In this document: positions 6,944 to 12,837 of the stretch, in pieces
How the letters are laid out: the number at the start of each line of letters is the position of its first letter
Position numbering within the stretch: position 1 is the stretch's first letter
Assembly: GCA_965652145.1 (NCBI GenBank)
Contig: CBFGTV010000088.1
Span: forward strand, 1 to 12,837
Length of the DNA stretch: 12,837 bases
Direction of reading: 5' to 3'
Source: CBFGTV01 sp965652145
Lineage (GTDB): Bacteria; Bacillota; Clostridia; Peptostreptococcales; Natronincolaceae
Position numbers and translations under genes: made by a program
The notes under the pieces: generated by a model
Seen by the model: the letters and a program-made list of their open reading frames with translations, nothing else
Told to the model about the DNA's origin: nothing
The model's database searches: none

Positions 6944-8161
6944 ATGCTGGGACTAACCCTTGAGGGGGGCGGTGCCAAGGGGGCCTATCAGATCGGTGCC
7001 TGGCGGGCCTTTCGAGAGCTTAATATAGAGTTTCAGGGCATTACGGGAACCTCTGTGGGGGCCTTGAACGGGGCCTTAATGATTCAGGATGACTTTGATT
7101 TGGCCTATGACCTCTGGTATGAAATGACCCCAAACCATGTTTTAGATATTGATGACAGAATCTATGAGATCATTGCAGATTACGAGCTTAATTCAAACAA
7201 CCTCCAGCTTTTATTGGATGAGCTGAAAAGAGCTATAAAGGGCCATGGATTAGATACCAGACCCCTAAAGGAGCTGGTCTACAAGCACGTAAAGGAAGAA
7301 AGGCTGCGTCAGTCGAAGCTTGATTTTGGCTTTGTAACCGTTTGTTTAAGCGATAAAAAACCATTGGAAATTTTTAAAGAAGAGGTTCCCATGGGAAAAA
7401 TGGGTGATTACCTTATTGCATCATCCTATCTTCCCATCTTTAAATCTAAAAAGCTTGACGGAAAGCTGTTCCTCGATGGGGGCTTTTATAATAATCTGCC
7501 CATTGATATGCTTTACCAGCGGGGCTATCGAAAGGTGGTTGCAGTTCGCCTTTTGGCCAGGGGCAGGGTGAAAAAAATAGACTTTCCCGATTTAGAGGTT
7601 ATTTACATAACCCCCAGGGAACCCCTGGGAAGTATGATTGATTTCACCACCGAAAGGGCAAGACAAAACTTAAAGCTCGGATATTTAGATACCATGAAGG
7701 CAATGCGGAGCCTTCGAGGAAAAGAATATTACCTTGACGGCGTCATTGATGAGGAACAGGCCTTTCAGTATTTTTTAGGTCTGAAGGAAAACTGTATAAT
7801 GGATCTGGCTACCCTGCTGGGGCTACCCCAGTGGATGCCCTTAAGTCGTTTAAAAATGGAAGAATTGATCCCCCGGCTGGCCCATTTAACAGATGCAGGA
7901 AAGGGGGCTACCTATGGCGAAATAATGGAAGGAATTTTAGAGGCTATGGCAAGCCAGCTTAAAGTTGATCCCTATACCATTTACACGCCAGAGGAATTAA
8001 ACGAAAAGGTTACCAAGGCAAGCTTTCAAGAGGGCGTATCGTCGTCGGGGCCTAAAAATAACTTTATATTAAATGAAATTCTATTAAGATTAGATAAAGA
8101 AAAGCAGCTGAAGGAAGTTATCAAAATATTGTTAGGCCATGGGCAGTTTATCAATCTTTAA
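6944..8161 (+). CDS. Patatin-like phospholipase
   Basis: Serine lipid acyl hydrolase of the patatin/RssA type, 405 residues. The oxyanion-hole loop GGGAKGAY (8-15), nucleophile elbow GTSVG (35-39, Ser37) and catalytic aspartate in DGG (Asp178, LFLDGGFYNNLP) make a complete Ser-Asp dyad. No signal peptide or membrane segment is seen, so it should be cytoplasmic and act on the inner membrane face. The patatin fold ends near residue 210. Residues about 210-405 form a mostly helical, charged extension that I do not recognise; it is longer than in small RssA-like proteins. The ATG at 6944 has GAGGGAG just upstream. The next gene, a cardiolipin synthase, starts 29 bases later on the same strand, which suggests joint phospholipid turnover. 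The actual lipid substrate is unknown. Confidence 0.88.
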   Translation: MLGLTLEGGGAKGAYQIGAWRAFRELNIEFQGITGTSVGALNGALMIQDDFDLAYDLWYEMTPNHVLDIDDRIYEIIADYELNSNNLQLLLDELKRAIKGHGLDTRPLKELVYKHVKEERLRQSKLDFGFVTVCLSDKKPLEIFKEEVPMGKMGDYLIASSYLPIFKSKKLDGKLFLDGGFYNNLPIDMLYQRGYRKVVAVRLLARGRVKKIDFPDLEVIYITPREPLGSMIDFTTERARQNLKLGYLDTMKAMRSLRGKEYYLDGVIDEEQAFQYFLGLKENCIMDLATLLGLPQWMPLSRLKMEELIPRLAHLTDAGKGATYGEIMEGILEAMASQLKVDPYTIYTPEELNEKVTKASFQEGVSSSGPKNNFILNEILLRLDKEKQLKEVIKILLGHGQFINL

Positions 8162-8190
8162 GATGAGTTCCAAGGGGAGGAAAACAAAGG

Positions 8191-9630
8191 ATGACGCTGA
8201 TCAATACTTTAACGGCCGTTATCGGCATAATGACAATTTTAATCAGTATAGTTATACTGTTGGAAAATAGAAGTCCATCCAGAACCGTGGCCTGGTTAAT
8301 GGTACTGATTCTATTACCGGGGGTTGGAATCTTTATATATTTATATATAGGTCAGAATCATAAGAAAAAGAAGACCTTTATCAAAAAATCCAAGAAGGAC
8401 TATAAAATTATGGATAACCTGCTAAAGGAGCAGGCATCCTTTACCGCCTATTCCAATCTATTTCATGAGGCCTTTGATGATATCAGAGGGAAGCTGATTC
8501 CCCTATTGATGAAAAATACCCATTCCCCCATTACTGTCAATAATAGTGCCACCATTTTACAAAATGGAGAAGAAACCTTTAGTACCATAATAGAGGCCAT
8601 CTATGCCGCCAAGGAGTCAATTCATATTGAGTATTTTATTATTAAAGACAGTGTAATTGGTCGGCAAATTCAAGGGGCCTTGATTGAACAGGCCCGGGCT
8701 GGCCTGACGGTACGGTTAATTTACGATGCAGTGGGATGCTGGCGGTTAAGAGAAAGCTTCCTGGGCCCCTTAAGGGAGGCGGGCGTACAGCTTTATCCCT
8801 TTCTGCCCGTTTCGATTCCCTTATTTGGTCACCGTTTAAACTATCGAAACCACCGAAAAATTATCATTATCGATGGTAAGGTCGGCTTTTTAGGTGGCCT
8901 TAATATTGGCGATGAATATTTGGGAAAAAATCGAAGGCTGGGCTTTTGGCGAGATACCCATTTAAAAATACAGGGCGAGGCGGTCTATGTGCTACAAGCC
9001 ATTTTTTTAATGGATTGGTACTTTGTTTCTGGGGAGGAGCTGGACGACCCCATCTATTTCCCCAAGCAGGGTCATTGCGGCGAGCAGCTGATTCAAATTG
9101 CTTCCAGTGGGCCCGATTCCCAATGGGAATCAATTCATCAGGCCTATTTTACAGCGATTAATTCCGCTACCAACAGGGTTTATATGATGACCCCCTATCT
9201 AATTCCCGATGAGGGCATTTTAATGGCCCTAAAAACAGCCGCCATCAGGGGGGTAGAGGTAAGGCTGCTGTTACCCAGTATTCCCGACCACAATACGGTA
9301 TTTTGGGCCTCTAAATCGCACTTTACCGAGCTTTTAGAGGCAGGGGTCAAGATTCATCAATATCAGAAGGGCTTTGTGCATGGTAAGGTGATGGTGGCAG
9401 ACGATTACTTTGCCAGTATTGGAACCGCCAACCTGGATATTAGAAGCTTTCATTTAAATTTCGAGGTCAACGCCTTTATCTATGATAAAGAAGTGAATCA
9501 AAGATTAGTAAAGGATTTTCAGCGTGATTTTAATGATAGCATCGAAGTAACCCTAGAGGCCTACAAAAAAAGGCCTACCCTGGATCGCTTTAAAGAATCC
9601 CTGGCAAGGCTGTTTTCACCAATTCTATAG
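8191..9630 (+). CDS. cls: Cardiolipin synthase
   Basis: Membrane phospholipase-D-family enzyme, 479 residues, that condenses two phosphatidylglycerols to cardiolipin and glycerol. Two N-terminal membrane segments (about 5-23 and 33-53) are followed by a Lys-rich cytoplasmic stretch (HKKKKTFIKKSKK). Two HKD motifs are complete: H221-x-K223-x4-D228 in NHRKIIIIDGK, and H397-x-K399-x4-D404 in HGKVMVADD. Each has the usual downstream GG/GT and N residues (GGLNIGDEY, GTANLDIRS). Length matches the bacterial ClsA/ClsB type of Firmicutes. The ATG has AAGGGGAGG ten bases upstream. It follows the patatin gene closely and is probably co-transcribed with it, ending at a terminator 22 bases after its stop. 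Confidence 0.94.
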   Translation: MTLINTLTAVIGIMTILISIVILLENRSPSRTVAWLMVLILLPGVGIFIYLYIGQNHKKKKTFIKKSKKDYKIMDNLLKEQASFTAYSNLFHEAFDDIRGKLIPLLMKNTHSPITVNNSATILQNGEETFSTIIEAIYAAKESIHIEYFIIKDSVIGRQIQGALIEQARAGLTVRLIYDAVGCWRLRESFLGPLREAGVQLYPFLPVSIPLFGHRLNYRNHRKIIIIDGKVGFLGGLNIGDEYLGKNRRLGFWRDTHLKIQGEAVYVLQAIFLMDWYFVSGEELDDPIYFPKQGHCGEQLIQIASSGPDSQWESIHQAYFTAINSATNRVYMMTPYLIPDEGILMALKTAAIRGVEVRLLLPSIPDHNTVFWASKSHFTELLEAGVKIHQYQKGFVHGKVMVADDYFASIGTANLDIRSFHLNFEVNAFIYDKEVNQRLVKDFQRDFNDSIEVTLEAYKKRPTLDRFKESLARLFSPIL

Positions 9631-9652
9631 CAAAGTTTCATCAATATAATCA

Positions 9653-9690
9653 AAAGCTCCCATCTATTATTTTATAAGATTGGGAGCTTT
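9653..9690 (+). terminator. Intrinsic terminator after cls
   Basis: AAAGCTCCCA (9653-9662) pairs with TGGGAGCTTT (9681-9690). The loop can extend the stem through ATCT/AGAT with a bulged T. The tail is T-rich (TTT, then TTATTATTTTTC). Confidence 0.72.
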
Positions 9691-10007
9691 ACCTTATTAT
9701 TTTTCTTTGATTTGTTGTATGAACCCCTCTGTTTTGGCTGACATTCTCTACTGAATAGTAAAATTGAAGTTAAAATATAATTAATATTGTTACATACGTG
9801 AAACGGTGAAGCCAACAACTAAAAATATATTACCCTGACATTTCATATTAAGTTAATCAAAACTAGATATTTAAAGGTATTTACTCGTATCAAGGAATAT
9901 CATACAGTCACAATATATATTGACAAATTGTATAAATGTGGTTAAACTAGCCTTATAAGTAATATTTTTACTTTTCTGATAATATCTAAGGGGGGAAGGG
10001 TAAACCA
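9691..10007. other. AT-rich intergenic region ahead of the peptide-signalling cassette
   Basis: Together with the cls terminator this leaves 377 bases without a gene. Beyond the promoter near 9920 and the ribosome site, only reading frames of about ten codons are visible, none convincing. It marks the step from the metabolic genes to the accessory cassette and is the likeliest place for operators of the downstream regulator. No clear long inverted repeat was found by eye. Confidence 0.5.
9920..9948 (+). promoter_or_regulatory. Candidate promoter of the HTH-TPR regulator
   Basis: TTGACA (9920-9925), 17 bases, TAAACT (9943-9948; four of six to consensus). This leaves a leader of about 50 bases to the ATG, ending in the strong ribosome site AAGGGGGGAAGGG (9988-10000). 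Confidence 0.5.
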
Positions 10008-11333
10008 ATGAATATAGTCAGCACGGGGGAAAAAATCAAAAAGCTACGAACCGACATCGGCTTAAAGCAAGATGATATTTCAAACGATGAAATCACCAGA
10101 AGCTTAATCAGCATGATTGAAAACAATAAGAGAAACCTGACCTATAGAACAGCTAAAATCATTGCCACAGAGTTAAACAAATATTACGTCAACCTGGGAG
10201 CGGAAATTACACCAGATTTATTGATGGAATCAGAGGTTCAACAGGCCCAGCGAATTATTCGAGAAAAACTGGATGAAATGCAGCAATTGCTGGAAAATCC
10301 TACACCGGGTACAGAGGGCCAGGTTTATCAAAGTTTCCAAAAACTAATAGATTTTGCGAAGGAATGGAAGCTGGAAGAAATGATAGCCGAGCTACATGAG
10401 GCAAGGGGAGGATTTTACTATAGGACTTATGAATATAATAAGGCATTAGCAGATTATTTTGATTCTGTTGGCTATCATTTACACAGAAGTAATTTCGACA
10501 AAATAACTTCAATTTATAACATGATTGGTAGTTGCCACTATCAGTTAAACTTACCAGAGCAAGCGTTAATATATTATGAGATAGTTGACAAAATCATTAA
10601 AGCACATAAAGTCAGTAATTTTAATAAAATTAATACATTTGTTCATGGAAATAAAATATTATGCTATCGAAAACTGAAAAGATATACTAAGGCTTTAAGA
10701 GTTATAACTGATTTCAAAGCATTTTATAAAAGTGAAGACCGGTACTTATATGAAGTTCTCTTAATGGAAGCTAATACATACCTAGATATTCAAAATTACG
10801 AGAAAGCCCAAAAACTTTACGACAAACTACTAAAAAAATCAGATAAACTGACACCTGCTTTATTATTTTTATTATATGAAAACTATGCAGACCTTGCTCA
10901 AAGATGTGGAAAGTATCAACAGAGTCTAGATTATATTAATTCTGCTTTTAATTACATTAACGAAGCTGACCCGAATGATGGAACGTATCTTTATGTAAAA
11001 AGGGCAAGAGCATACTGGAAACTAGGAAGAATGAAAGAAGCTAATGATTTAATTGATGAAGGACTAAAAATGGCAGTGAAAGTGTCTAAAATTGATGTAA
11101 TAATAGATTTAACTGTATTACAGGTTCAAATGGAGATAAGTGCTAATAATTATGGTGCGGCAGAAAGGAAGCTGGGTTTATTAAAGGAATATATAGAGCA
11201 ACATGGTATGAAAGAAAAGATGGACGAAATACATTTGTACTATATGAAAATTTATTGTAAAGAGCAGGATTATGAAAAGTGTTTAGGATATATAGATAGC
11301 TCACTACAGCAAAAAAGTAAATATATTTTATAA
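10008..11333 (+). CDS. XRE-family HTH / TPR peptide-responsive regulator (RRNPP type, NprR/Qsr-like)
   Basis: A 441-residue cytoplasmic regulator. Residues about 5-62 form an XRE-type helix-turn-helix (GEKIKKLRTDIGLKQDDIS, then ITRSLISMIENNKRNLTYRTAKIIATELN). From about 105 to the end the protein is a solenoid of TPR-like helix pairs (NKALADYFDS, PEQALIYYEIV, YEKAQKLYDKLL, YQQSLDYINSAF, MKEANDLIDEGL, YEKCLGYIDSSL). HTH plus TPR at this length matches RRNPP receptors such as NprR, which bind re-imported peptide pheromones. Two prepropeptide genes follow, the first 13 bases after the stop. Hand-counted GC falls from about 40% over 10021-10440 to about 30% over 10441-11100, as if a conserved front were joined to a different sensor half. 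Target genes are unknown; the cassette itself is the first candidate. An AimR-like phage regulator is an alternative, but no phage genes are nearby. Confidence 0.82.
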   Translation: MNIVSTGEKIKKLRTDIGLKQDDISNDEITRSLISMIENNKRNLTYRTAKIIATELNKYYVNLGAEITPDLLMESEVQQAQRIIREKLDEMQQLLENPTPGTEGQVYQSFQKLIDFAKEWKLEEMIAELHEARGGFYYRTYEYNKALADYFDSVGYHLHRSNFDKITSIYNMIGSCHYQLNLPEQALIYYEIVDKIIKAHKVSNFNKINTFVHGNKILCYRKLKRYTKALRVITDFKAFYKSEDRYLYEVLLMEANTYLDIQNYEKAQKLYDKLLKKSDKLTPALLFLLYENYADLAQRCGKYQQSLDYINSAFNYINEADPNDGTYLYVKRARAYWKLGRMKEANDLIDEGLKMAVKVSKIDVIIDLTVLQVQMEISANNYGAAERKLGLLKEYIEQHGMKEKMDEIHLYYMKIYCKEQDYEKCLGYIDSSLQQKSKYIL

Positions 11334-11346
11334 GGGGGAAGGTTAA

Positions 11347-11520
11347 GTGAAAATAGGAAAGAAACTTATTACGTTTATAATATTTACATTGTTTTTAAGT
11401 CAATTGATGTTAGTAGAAAGTAGAATTTCGCCTAGTAATAGCACTACCTTTGAGTCGCCATTATTTGCTATATCTAATCCTGTAACCACTTATTCTGATC
11501 CAAATCCAATGATTGATTAA
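11347..11520 (+). CDS. Small secreted prepropeptide 1, predicted pheromone precursor
   Basis: A 57-codon gene starting at GTG, 13 bases after the regulator stop, with the ribosome site AAGGGGGAAGG (11332-11342) overlapping that stop. This site resembles the regulator's own, suggesting coupled expression. The product has a basic start (KIGKK, 2-6) and a hydrophobic segment (LITFIIFTLFLSQLMLV, 7-23) with a possible signal peptidase site after VES. A polar linker follows, then the tail NPVTTYSDPNPMID (44-57). The nine identical residues shared with the second peptide all fall in the 11-residue NP-to-NP core of this tail. By analogy with Phr, PapR and NprX precursors, Sec export and proteolysis would release a short C-terminal peptide, likely containing SDPNP, that is re-imported and bound by the upstream receptor. 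A bacteriocin or plain leader peptide is less likely given the duplicated tail. Confidence 0.75.
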   Translation: MKIGKKLITFIIFTLFLSQLMLVESRISPSNSTTFESPLFAISNPVTTYSDPNPMID

Positions 11521-11596
11521 ATATAATTCATTAGGATTTTAATACGAAACCTATATATTTACCTTTTAATATATTCTATAGATGAATTGTACTAGA

Positions 11597-11613
11597 GTTA
11601 GGGAACCTCTAAC
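11597..11613. other. Small hairpin between the two peptide genes
   Basis: GTTAGGG, three-base loop, CTCTAAC gives seven pairs, one of them G-U. No T run follows, so it is not a clear terminator. It lies 48 bases before the second peptide start and could be an attenuating or processing structure, or chance. Confidence 0.3.
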
Positions 11614-11661
11614 AATAGGTAGATAAATAAAATTAAAAACGATAGAAAAGGGGAAATTATT

Positions 11662-11820
11662 TTGATAAAAAAACTTACGGTATTAATCTGCTGTTTAGTT
11701 ATTTGTGGACAGTTGGCAATTACTCAAGCCTTTGTGTCAGGCGAATATACGATGGGTTTTACGGGGAGTAGTAATAATCCCATAACTACACTTTCTGACC
11801 CTAACCCTACAACTGAATAA
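11662..11820 (+). CDS. Small secreted prepropeptide 2, predicted pheromone precursor
   Basis: A 52-codon gene starting at TTG, with a strong AAAGGGG (11647-11653) eight bases upstream. MIKK is followed by a hydrophobic segment (LTVLICCLVICGQLAI, 5-20) and ITQAFVSG, with a likely signal peptidase site after TQA. It ends NPITTLSDPNPTTE (39-52). Only this tail resembles peptide 1: N, P, T, T, S, D, P, N and P match at the same spacing, and both proteins have exactly three residues after SDPNP, the last acidic. The signal sequence and linker are different. The 141-base gap from peptide 1 leaves room for separate expression, but no clear promoter was found. It would supply the same or a closely related signal to the upstream receptor. 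Confidence 0.75.
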   Translation: MIKKLTVLICCLVICGQLAITQAFVSGEYTMGFTGSSNNPITTLSDPNPTTE

Positions 11821-11914
11821 CTCGGCAGATATAAAACTTAGGAGTAGGAAGTCAATGTTTTTATTTATATTTTAGGAATCATCGAATTGGGCAGTAATGA
11901 TATAATTAATTTTT

Positions 11915-11960
11915 AAAAGGAAACATCTGTGTACTTAAAACACAGGTGTTTCCTTTTTTT
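11915..11960. terminator. Strong bidirectional terminator between the peptide cassette and the toxin-antitoxin unit
   Basis: An 18-base stem (11915-11932 with 11940-11957, one G-U pair) and a seven-base loop, starting with AAAAGG and ending CCTTTTTTT. It ends the peptide cassette on the plus strand. Read the other way it serves the toxin gene, which stops 33 bases away. The 172 bases from 11821 to 11992 hold no supported gene. Confidence 0.88.
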
Positions 11961-11992
11961 ATAAAATGCAGGTAACATAGCACTGTATCAGC

Positions 11993-12217
11993 TTATAAAC
12001 TGTTCCAAAATTCCTTTTCAGTAATTTTTAATTGATTTTTTAATATAAAACGCCATACATTAATTGGTATTTCCTTATGGGTGGCATGGCTGATCTTTGT
12101 TTGAAGAACGGTGCCATCCATTAACACTTTTTCATAATACCAATGGTCTGAATTACGAATCATTACCCAACCGTTTTTATCACAGTACTTTTTTAGGTCT
12201 TTGAATTTAGGCGGCAA
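11993..12217 (-). CDS. HicA-like toxin (putative mRNA interferase)
   Basis: A 74-residue basic protein. It shows an N-terminal helix (FKDLKKYCDKNGW), the strand VMIRNSDHWYYEK with His25 at the place of the catalytic histidine of HicA toxins, DGTVLQTKISHATHKEIP (second His44), and a closing helix WRFILKNQLKI. This matches the small double-stranded-RNA-binding-like fold of HicA, which cleaves mRNA. It starts at TTG two bases after the stop of the gene upstream, with GGAG in the end of that gene as ribosome site, so translation is probably coupled. A small upstream partner with antitoxin features supports the call. The match to HicA is by motif pattern, and the family is divergent. It could be a domesticated nucleic-acid-binding protein rather than an active toxin. 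Confidence 0.6.
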   Translation of the reverse strand: MPPKFKDLKKYCDKNGWVMIRNSDHWYYEKVLMDGTVLQTKISHATHKEIPINVWRFILKNQLKITEKEFWNSL

Positions 12218-12219
12218 AG

Positions 12220-12645
12220 CTATAGCTCCAGTAATTCCCTGATCTCATCATCATTATCGCATAGCATGACTCTCAAAACAAAAGGAAAATGATCACGGCG
12301 GTTAGGCGAATGAAAAAATAGCTGAGATCGCTGAAAGTAATCCTCTGCATACTGCTTTAAATCAATAATTAGCTCATTAATAGCTTCTTCCTGGGTATTG
12401 GCATTTGCATAGATTTCTAGTTTATCAATAATTAAGGTAGTGGAACCATCGTCCTCAACAATAATCTCGGGTTTTAATGAAAAATGAGAGAGTATTATTT
12501 TTTGCATATCTAGTCGTAGTAAAAGAACTTCCTCGGTTTTCTTACGATTAATAATAGTAGGCTTAAAAGCATTAAAAACTTCATCATACAAAGATGAAAA
12601 AGTTTTTCTTGCATCTGATAAATTTCGTTCAATTAACATAGACAT
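12220..12645 (-). CDS. Putative antitoxin with Phd/YefM-like N-terminus and HicB-like region
   Basis: A 141-residue acidic protein. Residues 3-46 (IERNLSDARKTFSSLYDEV, then KPTIINRKKTEEVLLLRLD) follow the Phd/YefM antitoxin pattern: a Ser-x-AR helix, then a strand with a basic turn. Residues about 59-104 (DDGSTTLIIDKLEIYANANTQEEAINELIIDLKQYAEDYF) look like the small HicB-type domain with its TxEEAxxxLxxDLxxYA helix. The last 35 residues are of unknown role. It precedes the HicA-like gene by two bases. Two starts are possible: the ATG at 12645 (GGAGG ten bases ahead) and the ATG two codons later at 12639 (AAAGGAG seven bases ahead). Antitoxins usually repress their own promoter, and GTACA repeats lie just upstream. 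The order antitoxin then toxin is usual for Phd-type but reversed for classical hicAB. Confidence 0.58.
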   Translation of the reverse strand: MSMLIERNLSDARKTFSSLYDEVFNAFKPTIINRKKTEEVLLLRLDMQKIILSHFSLKPEIIVEDDGSTTLIIDKLEIYANANTQEEAINELIIDLKQYAEDYFQRSQLFFHSPNRRDHFPFVLRVMLCDNDDEIRELLEL

Positions 12646-12674
12646 TCTCCTTTCACCTCCATATTAACATAATA

Positions 12675-12698
12675 TGTACAAATTGTACAGATAGTACA
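12675..12698. repeat. Three GTACA repeats at nine-base spacing, candidate operator of the toxin-antitoxin unit
   Basis: TGTACA (12675-12680), TGTACA (12684-12689) and AGTACA (12693-12698) recur every nine bases, 30 to 53 bases before the antitoxin ATG. On the minus strand a TATTAT follows at once, so the repeats fill the spacer and -35 zone of the likely promoter. That suits autorepression by the antitoxin. Confidence 0.5.
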
Positions 12699-12763
12699 TT
12701 TATTATTAACAACGATAGGGGTATTTATTATCAGATTAAAAATAATTACTTTAAAATTATATG

Positions 12764-12794
12764 AAAAAAGCCTGATTCTCAGCAACGGGCTTCT
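12764..12794 (-). terminator. Leftward intrinsic terminator for a gene beyond the right edge
   Basis: On the minus strand AGAAGCC pairs with GGCTTTTTT (one G-U), with an inner CTGA-GAA-TCA element and a T run at the end. It implies a minus-strand gene ending to the right of the window, separate from the toxin-antitoxin unit. Confidence 0.5.
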
Positions 12795-12837
12795 TAACAG
12801 ATAGCCATTGATTGACAATAATGTATATTAGCTATAC

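Noticed and set aside
6781..6978. Minus-strand 65-codon frame between metC and the patatin gene
   Set aside because: It overlaps the patatin start and the met operon terminator. No ribosome site or protein pattern supports it.
9715..9751. Eleven-codon frame starting ATG in the region before the regulator, considered as an extra signal peptide
   Set aside because: No ribosome site, no hydrophobic segment and no similarity to the SDPNP tails.
12661..12700. The GTACA repeats as a CRISPR array or plasmid iterons
   Set aside because: Only three six-base units at nine-base spacing, with no spacers, no replication gene and a position inside a promoter; an operator is the simpler reading.
12633..12818. 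Minus-strand 61-codon frame upstream of the antitoxin
   Set aside because: It runs through a terminator hairpin and the GTACA repeats and overlaps the antitoxin start. It is better explained as the promoter and intergenic region.
12812..12837. Plus-strand TTGACA near the right edge as a promoter
   Set aside because: A properly spaced -10 would fall past the edge, and the TATATT in view is too close. It cannot be judged from this window.

Overview
The window looks like a low-GC Firmicute, most likely an anaerobic member of the Clostridia. It carries a long single-chain pyruvate:ferredoxin oxidoreductase, a CymR-type Rrf2 regulator divergent from cysK, an S-box (SAM-I) leader on a metI-metC pair, purine-rich Shine-Dalgarno sequences and many intrinsic terminators. 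The genus cannot be fixed from the sequence alone; an Alkaliphilus-like relative is a guess.

Layout. (1) 1-2324: the C-terminal two thirds of pyruvate:ferredoxin oxidoreductase, cut by the window edge and closed by a strong hairpin. (2) 2432-4143: a cysteine module. A cymR-like repressor on the minus strand, which appears to start at a CTG codon, faces cysteine synthase cysK across a 265-base divergent promoter region with several inverted repeats. (3) 4212-6836: a methionine module. A consensus promoter, a SAM-I riboswitch and its terminator precede metI and metC, two tandem PLP enzymes that convert cysteine plus an activated homoserine to homocysteine. (4) 6905-9690: a probable two-gene lipid operon, a patatin-like phospholipase followed by cardiolipin synthase. 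(5) 9631-11957: an accessory cassette with an XRE-HTH/TPR regulator of the RRNPP type and two short secreted-peptide genes, followed by a strong bidirectional terminator. (6) 11993-12645 (minus strand): a two-gene toxin-antitoxin-like unit, with a Phd/HicB-like antitoxin upstream of a HicA-like toxin and triple GTACA repeats in its promoter region. (7) The right edge holds a leftward terminator for a gene outside the window.

How the genes work together. CysK makes the cysteine that MetI and MetC use for methionine synthesis. CymR, by homology, senses cysteine status through CysK, while the S-box senses S-adenosylmethionine. The patatin and Cls pair would remodel membrane phospholipids.

The most novel element is the peptide cassette. 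Neither small gene, 57 and 52 codons, is likely to be called by standard annotation. Both encode a basic start, a hydrophobic signal segment and nearly the same C-terminal tail, NP(V/I)TT(Y/L)SDPNP plus three residues. The rest of the two precursors is unrelated, and the shared tail is encoded largely with different synonymous codons. This is what one expects of two prepropeptides giving the same or closely related quorum-sensing pheromones for the adjacent receptor. The assignment is an inference from sequence and arrangement; no search was run.
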